Below, one piece after another: positions 17,868-27,918 of a stretch of 64,000 bases of DNA. A program made the translations under genes and the position numbers. Origin of the DNA: VRUE01 sp963704545 (GTDB lineage: Bacteria > Actinomycetota > Thermoleophilia > Solirubrobacterales > 70-9); contig OY969915.1 in NCBI GenBank assembly GCA_963704545.1, forward strand, positions 1,860,001 to 1,924,000, read 5' to 3'. The notes under the pieces were generated by a model. That model was not told the DNA's origin. It ran no database searches and saw only the letters and a program-made list of their open reading frames with translations. The first letter of the stretch is position 1. Every line of letters begins with the position of its first letter.

Positions 17868-17996
17868 CTAGAGGAAGAGGCTGCCGAACAGGTAGCCGAG
17901 GCCGAAGAAGACGAGGATCACGGCCGCGACGACCCCGGCAACCAGGGCCATCATCGACAGCAGTTCCCCGCCGGCGCTCTTGCCCTTGGTCTCCAT
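17868..17996 (-). CDS. 42-residue single-pass membrane protein
   Basis: A short frame encoding METKGKSAGGELLSMM followed by one strongly hydrophobic helix (about 15-42: ALVAGVVAAVILVFFGLGYLF) to the end. It lies 23 bp after folC on the same strand and ends before a hairpin. The small size and near absence of a soluble part suggest an accessory membrane peptide. The function is unknown; the gene call rests on the clean membrane helix and operon position. Confidence 0.5.
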   Translation of the reverse strand: METKGKSAGGELLSMMALVAGVVAAVILVFFGLGYLFGSLFL

Positions 17997-18019
17997 CGGC
18001 CCAATCCTCGCACAGGGCT

Positions 18020-19276
18020 TCAGACGCCCAGCGCCGCACGCGCGGGGGCCAGCACGTAGTGCGACCCGGTGACGAGGAGCACCCCGTCGAGCTCGGTGGC
18101 ACGATCGCGCGCCCGCGCCACCGCGGCCCCGAAGTCCTCGATCGCCTCGACCTCGACTCCGGTTCCCGCCGCGGCCCCGGCCAGCTCCTCCGCTCGCAAC
18201 GACCGCCGACGGGACGAAATCCGCTCCATGGACGAGGATTTCGTCCCGTCGGCGGGGAGTTTGGTGCAGACGAGGTTGGTTACGGCGGGGGCGAGGGCGG
18301 CGATCATCGCCTCGGCGTCCTTTTCGGCGAGGACGGCGAGGCAGGCGACGACCGGGCGGCCGGCGGCGACTTCGCCCAGCCCCTCGGCGAGCGCCGCGGC
18401 ACCGTCGGGATTGTGGGCGACGTCGAGCAGGACAGGCGGATCGTCGGCGACGCGCTCGAGGCGACCCGGCACGGTCAGGGTTGCCGCGACCTCGACGACG
18501 AGCGAGGCGTCGAGATCTCCCAGGAAGGCCTCGGCCGCAGCGCAGGCGAGGGCGAAGTTGCGACGCTGGAATCCGCCCGCCGCACGCAGCTCGACGCCCT
18601 TGCCCGGCTCTTCGGGGGCGACGAGGAGCCTTGCGCCGCGTTCCTCGGCGGTCCGCTCGGCCAGGCCCGCCACCTCCGGACTGACCCGGCCCCGCACCAG
18701 GATCGAGTAGTCGCGCAGCACGGCGAGCTTCTCGGTGGCGATCTCGAGCTCGGTCTCGCCCAGCCAGGCGGTGTGGTCCAGCCCGATCGAGGTCAGGACC
18801 GTGACCCTCGACGGGATCGTGTTGGTCGCGTCCAACCTCCCTCCGAGGCCGGCCTCGACGACGGCGGCCTCGACCCTGGCGGCGGCGAAGGCGACGAAGG
18901 AGGCCGCGGTGGCGACCTCGAACTGGGTCACCTCCTCGCCCTCCTCCAGGCTGCGGTTGACCGTCTCGGCCGCCTGTGCCGTCCGCTCGATCGCCGCGGC
19001 GAACTCCGCCTCGCCGATCTCGGCCCCTCCGATCAGCATCCGTTCGGACCAGCGCGAGGCGTGGGGCGAGACGCAGGCGCCGCAGCGCACGCCATGCGCC
19101 TCCAGCAGAGCCGCGATCATCCGCGTCACCGAGGACTTGCCGTTGGTGCCGACCACGTGGATCGAGGCGAAACGGTGCTGGGGCAGTCCGAGGGCGGTGC
19201 TGAGCCGGTGCATCCGCTCCAGGCCGAGCTTCCAGCCGACCGGCTCCAGCGAGTCGAGGTAGGCCTGCGCGTCTAT
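18020..19276 (-). CDS. folC: Folylpolyglutamate synthase / dihydrofolate synthase FolC
   Basis: A Mur-ligase-fold enzyme adding glutamates to folates. It shows the P-loop VVGTNGKSSVTRMI, SPHASRWSERM, GLGGRLDATNT and DVAHNPDGAAAL. The first ATG (at 19213) truncates the protein: the in-frame codons before it encode AQAYLDSLEPVGWKLGLERM, the conserved FolC N-terminus. The only start-like codon upstream is ATA at 19276-19274, overlapping the valS stop as ATAG and preceded by GAGGAG, so that start is used here; 19213 is the fallback. A palindromic insertion encodes TKSSSMERISSRR in the C-terminal domain. Confidence 0.88.
   Translation of the reverse strand: MDAQAYLDSLEPVGWKLGLERMHRLSTALGLPQHRFASIHVVGTNGKSSVTRMIAALLEAHGVRCGACVSPHASRWSERMLIGGAEIGEAEFAAAIERTAQAAETVNRSLEEGEEVTQFEVATAASFVAFAAARVEAAVVEAGLGGRLDATNTIPSRVTVLTSIGLDHTAWLGETELEIATEKLAVLRDYSILVRGRVSPEVAGLAERTAEERGARLLVAPEEPGKGVELRAAGGFQRRNFALACAAAEAFLGDLDASLVVEVAATLTVPGRLERVADDPPVLLDVAHNPDGAAALAEGLGEVAAGRPVVACLAVLAEKDAEAMIAALAPAVTNLVCTKLPADGTKSSSMERISSRRRSLRAEELAGAAAGTGVEVEAIEDFGAAVARARDRATELDGVLLVTGSHYVLAPARAALGV
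18203..18255. repeat. Coding palindromic insertion in folC
   Basis: Perfect 20-bp arms (18203-18222 and 18236-18255) around a 13-nt loop whose own centre TCCATGGA is palindromic. It is in frame in folC and encodes TKSSSMERISSRR on the minus strand. The same element, in the same orientation and reading frame, lies in valS at 20022-20070. Confidence 0.9.
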
Positions 19277-21855
19277 TCCGTGAGCTCCTCGAGCTCGGCC
19301 CGGTAGCGCTCCAGCTTGCCCCTCTCCTCCTCGACCAGCTCCGCCGGCGCCCTGGCGACGAACTTCTCGTTGGCGAGCTTGCCCTCGGCGCGGGCGACCT
19401 CCGAGCGCAGCTCCTCGCGGCGCTTCTCGAGGCGTGCCGCGATCGCGCCGGCGTCGATCTCGGCCGAGGCGAGCACCTTGACCGGGCCGACGGAGGCGAT
19501 CGGGTCGCCACCGTCGTCGGTGAACTCGACGCGGGCGAGGCGGCCGACGAACTCCTGCGGGCGGGGGCCCTCGACGCGGGCGGAGAGCTGGGTCGCGGCG
19601 GGCGCCTCGACCATGTCGCGCCAGGCGCGCAGGCGGCGGGTCAGGTCGATGCCGCGATCGACCTCGGCTTCGGCCCCCTCGTCGAAGAGCGAGTCGTCCG
19701 CCTCGGGGAACCGGTGCACCGCGAGATGCCCTTCGCGCGAGGGGTGGTAGGACCAGACCTCCTCGGTGACGAACGGCATCAGCGGGTGCAACAGGGCCAG
19801 CGTCCGCTCCAGCAGCCAGAGCAGGTTGGCCGACACCTCCGGCTCACCCTCGTAGAGGCGGGGCTTGGCGATCTCCAGGTACCAGTCACAGAGCTCCGAC
19901 CAGAAGAAGGCGTAGGCCTCGGTGGCCGCGTGGGCGAAGTCGTAGGTGTCGAGCTTCTCGGTCACCGAGGCGATCGTCCGCTCCATCCGCGAGAGGATCC
20001 AGCGGTCCTCGACCCTCTCCGGCCGACGGGACGAAATCGTCTCCATAGACGAGGATTTCGGCCCGTCGGCGGCGTTCAGGAGGATCAGGCGGCTCGCGTT
20101 CCAGAGCTTGTTCGCCAGGTCGCGGCCCTGCTGGACCTTGGCGTCGGAGTAGCGCACGTCCTGGGTCGAGGACATCGCCAACAGGCCGAAGCGCAGCGCG
20201 TCGGCGCCGTGCACGTCGATCTCGTCCAGCGGGTCGATCCCGGTGCCGAGGCTCTTCGACATGCGACGCCCGTCGCGCGCCTGGATCACCGAGTGCACGT
20301 AGACGTCGTCGAAGGGCACGTCGTCGGCGAACTCGATGCCGGTCATGATCATCCGGGCCACCCAGAGGAAGAGGATCTCGCGCGCGGTCGTGAGGAAGCT
20401 GGTCGGGTAGAAGGCGCGCAGCTCCGGGGTGTCGTCGGGCCAGCCGAGCGTGGCGAAGGGCCAGATCGCCGAGCTGAACCAGGTGTCCAGCACGTCCTCC
20501 TCCTGGCGCAGCTCCCCGCCGCAGGCGCCGCAGCGCTCGGGCACCTGCTCGGCGACGATCGTTTCCTCGCAGGGGTCGCAGTACCAGACCGGTATGCGGT
20601 GTCCCCACCAGAGCTGGCGCGAGATGCACCAGGGGCGGATCTCGCGCATCCAGTCGAGGTAGACGCGTTTCCACTGCCCAGGGGTGATCCGCACCCGGTC
20701 CTTTTCGACCGCCTCGATCGCGGGCGCCGCCAGCTCGTCCATGCGGCAGAACCACTGCAGCGAGATCAGTGGCTCGATCCGCTCGCCCGAGCGGTGCGAG
20801 AAGGGGACGGAGTGGACGTAGGCCTCTTCAGCGCGCAGGACGCCCTCCTCGCGCAGCGCGGCGACGACGGCCTCCTGCGCCTCGGCGACGGTGAGGCCGG
20901 CGAACCTCTCCCCCGCCTCCGCGGTGAGGCGGCCGTCGGGGCCGATCGCGACGATCTCCTCCAGCCCGTGCTTGCGGCCGATCTCGAAGTCGTTGGGGTC
21001 GTGGCCGGGGGTGATCTTCAGCGCCCCGGTGCCGAACTCGGGGTCGACGTGCTCGTCGGCGATGATCGGCAGCCGGCGGCCGACCAGGGGCAGCACGCAG
21101 TGCTTGCCGACGAGGTCGGCGTAGCGCTCGTCGCCGGGGCCCACCGCGACGGCGGTGTCGGCGAGCATCGTCTCCGGGCGCACCGTGGCGACGGTGAGAA
21201 CCCGGTCGGAGCCCTCGACCGGGTAGTCGATCGAGTAAAGGGTGTCCTCGACCTCGCGGTTCTCCACCTCGAGGTCGGAGATCGCCGAGTGCGAGCCCGG
21301 GTCCCAGTTGACCATGTAGTTGTCGCGGTAGATGTAGCCCTTGTCGAAGAGCTGCTTGAAGACCCTGTACACGGCCTTGACGTAGCCCTCGTCGAGGGTG
21401 AAGCGCTCGCGCTCGTAGTCGCAGGAGGCGCCGAGCCGTTTGTACTGCTCGACGATCCGCGAGCCGTACTCCTCGCGCCACTCCCAGACGCGCTCGACGA
21501 ACTTCTCCCGGCCGAGGTCGTGGCGGGACGTGCCTTCGGAGCGCAGCATCTTCTCGACCACCGACTGGGTCGCGATCCCGGCGTGGTCGGTGCCGAGGAT
21601 CCAGAGCGCGTTGCGGCCGCGCATCCGGTTCATCCGCACCAGCGCGTCCTGCATCGAGCCGTTGAGGGCGTGCCCCATGTGCAGCGCGCCGGTCACGTTC
21701 GGCGGCGGGATCGCCACCGAGAAGTTCTCCTCCGGCGTGCCCTCGGCCGGCGGGTGGAAGTAGCCGGCGTCGAGCCATTCCGAGAAGATCCGCGCCTCGA
21801 CCTCGTGCGGGTCGAAGCGGGTCTTCTCCTCGAGGGTCTTGCGGCGCTCGCTCAC
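19273..21855 (-). CDS. valS: Valyl-tRNA synthetase
   Basis: An 860-residue class Ia synthetase. HIGH is HMGH in PPNVTGALHMGHALN and KMSKS is RMSKS in DGRRMSKSLGTG. A zinc-ribbon-like insert has CDPC and CGAC followed by EEDVLDTWFSS, as in Thermus-type ValRS. The C-terminus has the expected Lys/Glu/Ala coiled coil. Translation starts at GTG (VSERRKTLEEKTRF); longer in-frame extension overlaps clpX and is not conserved-looking. A palindromic element inserts PKSSSMETISSRR just before the anticodon-binding domain (DRWILSR), where ValRS normally continues without it. Confidence 0.95.
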   Translation of the reverse strand: MSERRKTLEEKTRFDPHEVEARIFSEWLDAGYFHPPAEGTPEENFSVAIPPPNVTGALHMGHALNGSMQDALVRMNRMRGRNALWILGTDHAGIATQSVVEKMLRSEGTSRHDLGREKFVERVWEWREEYGSRIVEQYKRLGASCDYERERFTLDEGYVKAVYRVFKQLFDKGYIYRDNYMVNWDPGSHSAISDLEVENREVEDTLYSIDYPVEGSDRVLTVATVRPETMLADTAVAVGPGDERYADLVGKHCVLPLVGRRLPIIADEHVDPEFGTGALKITPGHDPNDFEIGRKHGLEEIVAIGPDGRLTAEAGERFAGLTVAEAQEAVVAALREEGVLRAEEAYVHSVPFSHRSGERIEPLISLQWFCRMDELAAPAIEAVEKDRVRITPGQWKRVYLDWMREIRPWCISRQLWWGHRIPVWYCDPCEETIVAEQVPERCGACGGELRQEEDVLDTWFSSAIWPFATLGWPDDTPELRAFYPTSFLTTAREILFLWVARMIMTGIEFADDVPFDDVYVHSVIQARDGRRMSKSLGTGIDPLDEIDVHGADALRFGLLAMSSTQDVRYSDAKVQQGRDLANKLWNASRLILLNAADGPKSSSMETISSRRPERVEDRWILSRMERTIASVTEKLDTYDFAHAATEAYAFFWSELCDWYLEIAKPRLYEGEPEVSANLLWLLERTLALLHPLMPFVTEEVWSYHPSREGHLAVHRFPEADDSLFDEGAEAEVDRGIDLTRRLRAWRDMVEAPAATQLSARVEGPRPQEFVGRLARVEFTDDGGDPIASVGPVKVLASAEIDAGAIAARLEKRREELRSEVARAEGKLANEKFVARAPAELVEEERGKLERYRAELEELTE
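20022..20070. repeat. Coding palindromic insertion in valS
   Basis: 17-bp arms (20022-20038 and 20054-20070, one mismatch) around a loop with CTCCATAGACGAG, nearly the same as the folC element. In the valS frame it encodes PKSSSMETISSRR between the aminoacylation core and the anticodon-binding domain. Confidence 0.9.
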
Positions 21856-21866
21856 GAGCGCCGAGT

Positions 21867-23156
<1,290 letters not shown>

Positions 23157-23314
23157 CGGAATCCCCTCCTTGCGGGGCAGTGGGTTGCCTCCGGCTCGCG
23201 TCCAAAGCTTAAAGGTGGATGCAAGCCGGCCTGTCGGTGCCGGGTGTTTACGGCGCCGATCCTCGCGTCCCTTTCCCTGGCCGTGACCTTGCGTGGCCGC
23301 GATACGGTGGATCG

Positions 23315-23776
23315 ATGCCAGGCGAGCTCCGAATCGAGCCGATCGCGGAGGAGCAGATGGACGCGCTCCTGCCCCTGATCGCCGCCTACCAGCGCTTCTA
23401 CGAGGCCGAGGAGATCGACGACGAGCGCAACCGGGCCTTCTTCTCCCGTTTCCTCGCCCCCAGCGACGACGGGGTGCTGCTCGGAGCATGGCGCGACGGC
23501 GAGCTGGCCGGCTACGCCTGCCTCTACTGGAGCTTCACCTCCGTGATCCCGGCCGAGACCGTGCTGATGAACGACCTCTACGTCGACCCGACCCACCGCG
23601 GTCAGGGCGTAGGCCGCGCCCTGATCGAGGCCAGCGCCGCCGTCGGCCGCGAACGCGGCGCCCAGCGCCTCGAATGGATGACTGCACCGAGCAACGAGGC
23701 GGCACAGCGCCTCTACGACTCGACCGCCGCCCAACGCAGCGAGTGGGTGGAGTACGAGCTCCTTCTCTCTCCCTAG
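23315..23776 (+). CDS. GNAT-family N-acetyltransferase
   Basis: A 153-residue GNAT. The acetyl-CoA-binding motif A is DLYVDPTHRGQGVGRALIEA (RGQGVG) and the C-terminal NEAAQRLYDS is typical of motif B. The substrate is unknown. It is transcribed divergently from clpX, and its TAG stop shares a CTAG tetranucleotide with the convergent STAND NTPase gene. The start is the Met of MPGELRIEP; an earlier start would extend into the clpX promoter region. Confidence 0.85.
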   Translation: MPGELRIEPIAEEQMDALLPLIAAYQRFYEAEEIDDERNRAFFSRFLAPSDDGVLLGAWRDGELAGYACLYWSFTSVIPAETVLMNDLYVDPTHRGQGVGRALIEASAAVGRERGAQRLEWMTAPSNEAAQRLYDSTAAQRSEWVEYELLLSP

Positions 23777-26235
23777 TCACCGGGGCTGGGAGCCCCAAGC
23801 AACTCGGCCGCCTCACGGCGGGCCTTCTCTGCCTCCCCGTCGCGCCCAGCTTCGCTTAGCCGACGGGCAAGGTTTTTTAGGGACCTCACTAGATCAAATG
23901 CGTGGACGGCGGGGTTGGTCTCCACCAGGTGGCGATAGATCTCGACCGACTCCTTGCTTGCTTCCAGTGCCTCGGTTTGGCGGCCGGCGTCCGCGAGGCG
24001 GAGGGAGAGGTTGTTCAGGGCGCTCGCCAGGCTGGGGGCGTGGGCGACGAAATTGGCCTCGGCAAGGAGACGGCCAATCTCGACCGACTCCTTGCTTGTT
24101 TCCAGTGCCTCGGTTTGGCGGCGGACATCTGCAAGGCAGAGGGCGAGGTTGTTCAGGGCTATAGCCAAATAGGGCGCGTAGGCGGCGGGGTTGGTCTCCA
24201 CCAGGTGGCGATAGGCCTGGACTGACTTCTCGCCCACCTCCAGTGCCTCGGCTTGGCGGCCGGCGTCCGCGAGGCGGAGGGAGAGGTTGTACAGGGCGCT
24301 CGCCAGGTTGGGGACGTGGGCGGCGGGGTCAGCCTCGGCCAGCGGGCGGTAGGTCTCAACAGACTCTTCGCACACCTCCAGTGCCTCGGCGGGGCGGCCG
24401 GCGTCCGCGAGGCGGACGGAGAGGTTGTTCAGGGCGCCAGCCAGGCTGGGGACGTGGGCGGCGGGGTCAGCCTCGGCCAGCGGGCGGCAGATCTCAACAG
24501 ACTCTTCGCACACTTCCAGTGCCTCGGCGGGGCGGCCGGCGTCCGCGAGGCGACCGGAGAGGTTGTTCAGGGCGCCAGCCAGGCTGGGGGCGTAGGCGGG
24601 GTCAGCCTCGGCCAGCACGCGGCAGATCTCAACAGACTCTTCGCACACTTCCAGTGCCTCGGCGGGGCGGCCGGCGTCCGCGAGGCGGAGGGCGAGGTCG
24701 TTCAGGGCGCCAGCCAGGCTGGGCGCGTGGGCGGCGGGGTCGGCCTTGGCCAGCCGGCGGCGGCTTTCGGCCAACTGCGCAGTCAGGGTCGCCGCGAGCT
24801 CATTCAGCACAAGGTCGGATCGAGGTGGCATCAGATCTACTGCAGCGGGCAACACCTCAGCATCCACTGTCACGACGGAGACAACGCCATCTATCGCGGC
24901 CGCTGCGGTGACGGCATTGCCGAAAAGGAGGTCGCTGTCCTTGACGGCCTCGGCCTGGGTGACGGCGACCTCACACAGGCGGGGCAGCTCCGCACTGAGG
25001 ATCGGACTCAGCGCCGCGGCCAACTCCGGGCGATCGGCGGCCGCTCGGGCCAGCACCTCCAGCGGCCTGATGGTCTCCTCGGGCTCGCTGCCGGCGATGG
25101 CTCCGCCCAGCACCTCGGGCTGCTCGGTGAAGCACCTTGCCACCAGGTGCTCGCCCACCAGGTCGGGTTCCAGCGGATTCCACCAGCGCGGGCCGGGGTA
25201 TTGCGCCCGCACCCAGCGGGCGAGGCGGTTGCGGCGCTCGGCGGAGGCATCGCTGAGATCAGAGAGAAGCCGCAGACGCTCTGCCGCCCTCTCCTGGCTG
25301 TCTGCGTTGACCAGGGTCGCCAGCGCGACCAGGGATTCGAGCAGGGCCTCATCGGCATCGATCTCAGCCGAGCCCTCCCGCCAGTAACGGCGCTCGTGCG
25401 CCAGGACCTCGTCCAGCAGTCCCTCGCGGGTGGTGGGAGCCTCCTCCCCGTGGGCGGCCAGGTAGGCGGCGATCACGACCATCAGCGGGTTCTCGAAGAC
25501 CTCGTCTTGCAGATCCGGTGCAGGTGCGGAAGCCGGAGACCCTTGCAGGCGCTCGGCCAGGGCGGGAACCGCGGCCGCGAAGAGCTTACGTCGCTCCGCG
25601 ACTCCAAACGGCGCGTCCTCCAGGTAGCGGACCTCGCATTCGTCCAGCACCGCGTCGAGCGCATCGACGCGGCCGGCAAGCCGCGAAGCCCAGTCGCTGC
25701 CCCTGTCGGGGCCGCCCCGCACCAGCAGCAGCACCCGCACCGGGGAGTGCTGCGTGGCCTTTGCGCTCAGCAGGGGCAGCAGCAGCTCCACCTGCTCGGG
25801 GCGTATCTCGGCGTAGTCGATGACCACCAGTCGTGCGGTCGGGGCCTCGACCAGGGCGTCGAGCATCCCCGGATCGGCGCTTCGCGAGAGAAAGCCACAC
25901 AGCCAATCGCTCTTCTGCACACCCAGGCAGAGCTCGACCGCGAGGCGGGTCTTGCCGGTTCCCCCGCGCCCACCGATCACCTGCCCGGCGAAGGGAGCCG
26001 GGGAGTCGATCCAGGCTTCCAGCTCGGAGAGCAGGCCGGCGCGCTCGACGTAGGGGACGACACCGGAGTGCGCGCGAACCAGGCGCGCCGGAGAGGGAAG
26101 CTTGGCGGCTACGGGAACATGGGCGGGTTCCAGGGGCACGGTGCGGGTGGCACCGTCGTAGATGATCTCGATCCGCGAGCCGACGACGCCCTGGATTTGG
26201 ACGTTGTGGTCACCCTGAATGCGCTGCTGACCCAC
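23773..26235 (-). CDS. NLR-like STAND NTPase with C-terminal TPR repeats
   Basis: An 820-residue protein. Residues 1-27 (QRIQGDHNVQIQGVVGSRIEI) form a short beta-prone motif with VQIQG, resembling RHIM/amyloid-type signalling motifs. A STAND-type ATPase follows: Walker A GGRGGTGKT (88-96), Walker B RLVVIDYAE (135-143) and a winged-helix-like part ending near EPDLVGEHLV. The C-terminal third is about seven TPRs of 46 residues with near-identical central copies. This architecture (signal motif, NTPase switch, repeat sensor) fits the prokaryotic NLR-like conflict proteins. It starts 11 bp after the small partner gene, so the pair is one operon. The target and role in immunity are inferred. Confidence 0.8.
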   Translation of the reverse strand: MGQQRIQGDHNVQIQGVVGSRIEIIYDGATRTVPLEPAHVPVAAKLPSPARLVRAHSGVVPYVERAGLLSELEAWIDSPAPFAGQVIGGRGGTGKTRLAVELCLGVQKSDWLCGFLSRSADPGMLDALVEAPTARLVVIDYAEIRPEQVELLLPLLSAKATQHSPVRVLLLVRGGPDRGSDWASRLAGRVDALDAVLDECEVRYLEDAPFGVAERRKLFAAAVPALAERLQGSPASAPAPDLQDEVFENPLMVVIAAYLAAHGEEAPTTREGLLDEVLAHERRYWREGSAEIDADEALLESLVALATLVNADSQERAAERLRLLSDLSDASAERRNRLARWVRAQYPGPRWWNPLEPDLVGEHLVARCFTEQPEVLGGAIAGSEPEETIRPLEVLARAAADRPELAAALSPILSAELPRLCEVAVTQAEAVKDSDLLFGNAVTAAAAIDGVVSVVTVDAEVLPAAVDLMPPRSDLVLNELAATLTAQLAESRRRLAKADPAAHAPSLAGALNDLALRLADAGRPAEALEVCEESVEICRVLAEADPAYAPSLAGALNNLSGRLADAGRPAEALEVCEESVEICRPLAEADPAAHVPSLAGALNNLSVRLADAGRPAEALEVCEESVETYRPLAEADPAAHVPNLASALYNLSLRLADAGRQAEALEVGEKSVQAYRHLVETNPAAYAPYLAIALNNLALCLADVRRQTEALETSKESVEIGRLLAEANFVAHAPSLASALNNLSLRLADAGRQTEALEASKESVEIYRHLVETNPAVHAFDLVRSLKNLARRLSEAGRDGEAEKARREAAELLGAPSPGD
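23895..24760. repeat. 138-bp tandem DNA repeats encoding TPRs
   Basis: The TPR-coding region repeats every 138 bp: the marker CAGTGCCTCGG recurs at 23965, 24103, 24241, 24379, 24517 and 24652 (the last interval is 135, one codon shorter). The copies around 24340-24730 are almost identical at DNA level, indicating recent duplication or gene conversion. Confidence 0.9.
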
Positions 26236-26246
26236 CGCGCGGCGCT

Positions 26247-26666
26247 TTAGTCGTGCGACTGGCGCGGACTCTGGTCGACGCTGATTTGGCTGTTCACGTT
26301 GCCGGCGTTTTGCACGATGCCCTCGCCCTCGGCCTCCTGGGTGATGTCGCCGATGTGCACTCCCGCCCCTTCGATCTGACCGGCGATGGTCTTGAGTTCC
26401 TCGCGCAGCTCTGCCGACTCCCCGGCGCGCTCTTCGAGCAGGGTGGCGAGCGCTTTCTCCCGCCGTTCGCTGTCGGGGACCTCGGCCAAGCTCTCCAGCG
26501 CTCGCTCTGCCTCGGTGTCTCCATCGCGGGAGAACCGCTGGCGCAGGGCCTCGATCGCCTTTCGCGCGACCTCCACCCCGCTGTCGACCACGCCGTCTTC
26601 GGCTCGATTCAAGGCCTTGGCGAACAGGGCGGCGACGATCACCCCCATTGATATCGGCTCAATCAC
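26247..26666 (-). CDS. Small helical partner protein of the STAND NTPase
   Basis: A 139-residue protein, not a recognised named family. The N-terminus is amphipathic/hydrophobic (ISMGVIVAALFAKALN), followed by charged helices (about 30-100). It ends in a Gly/Asn/Gln-rich beta-prone tail (GVHIGDITQEAEGEGIVQN and GNVNSQISVDQ) similar in style to the N-terminal motif of the NTPase gene 11 bp downstream. The start is GTG, chosen because GGAGGAGG lies 8 nt upstream. Small-effector plus NLR-like NTPase pairs sharing an amyloid-like motif are known in actinobacteria; this pair fits by layout and motif style only. Confidence 0.65.
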   Translation of the reverse strand: MIEPISMGVIVAALFAKALNRAEDGVVDSGVEVARKAIEALRQRFSRDGDTEAERALESLAEVPDSERREKALATLLEERAGESAELREELKTIAGQIEGAGVHIGDITQEAEGEGIVQNAGNVNSQISVDQSPRQSHD

Positions 26667-26779
26667 TACGCCCTCCTCCGCTGTTTGCTTAGGCGATCTT
26701 GGGGCAAGAGGCTTGCACATTGCCGGGCACCAACGCGAGCTGGTGTGGCTCTTGGTGGATATCGGAGACGGAAGGACCG

Positions 26780-27288
26780 CTAGCTGTAGCGATCCCAGCG
26801 CCACAGTGCGGGTGCGGGGTCGATCGGCCGGCCGTCGGCATGAATCTCGAAGTGCAGGTGGCAGCCGACGGTGCGGGCGTTGCCGGTCTTGCCAACCGCG
26901 CCGACTCGCTGGCCGGTGTAGACGTGGTCGCCGCGGCTGAAGGGAGACGACCTTGGCAGGTGGGCGTAGAAGTAGCTGCGCCGCTCCCCTTCGCCGTGGA
27001 TCGTCAGGTAGTTGCCGTAGAGGATCGGGTCATAGCCGGCACGCAGGACCCGGCCGCCGCGAACGGCGAGGAGCGGCGTGCCGCAGGGGGCGACGACGTC
27101 GAAGCCCTCGTGGGTCCGCCCGCCGCTGCGCGGCGCGCCGAACTCGCCGATCGAGCCACGGGTGCCGTGCGGGCCCTGGACCGGGAAGACGTGGTCGCGG
27201 TAGAGCAGACCACCGTCATCGCCAGCGCCACTGGCAGCGACCGGTACGGCGAGGACTGCGAGCAGGAGGACGAGGAGAGCCGGGCGCT

Positions 27289-27292
<4 letters not shown>
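26780..27292 (-). CDS. Secreted M23-family metallopeptidase, CTG start
   Basis: A 170-residue LytM/M23 peptidoglycan hydrolase-like protein. The zinc motifs are HEGFD (H61, D65) and HLH (H145, H147). The frame has no ATG, GTG or TTG before the domain. Starting at CTG gives (M)KRPALLVLLLAVLAVPVAAS, an ideal signal peptide, and the CTG overlaps the clpP stop as CTGA. A start-codon-limited gene finder would miss this gene. The product probably cleaves or binds cell-wall peptides outside the membrane. Coupling to clpP is positional. Confidence 0.8.
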
Positions 27293-27882
<590 letters not shown>

Positions 27883-27918
27883 TCTATAGAAGCCGCAACA
27901 CGGACCGACGACGGGGCT

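Noticed and set aside
23773..23776. CTAG shared by two convergent stop codons as a regulatory feature
   Set aside because: A four-base palindrome shared by TAG stops can easily arise by chance.
23895..24760. Regular repeats that could suggest a CRISPR array
   Set aside because: The period is 138 bp, translated in frame as TPRs, with no short repeat/unique spacer pattern.
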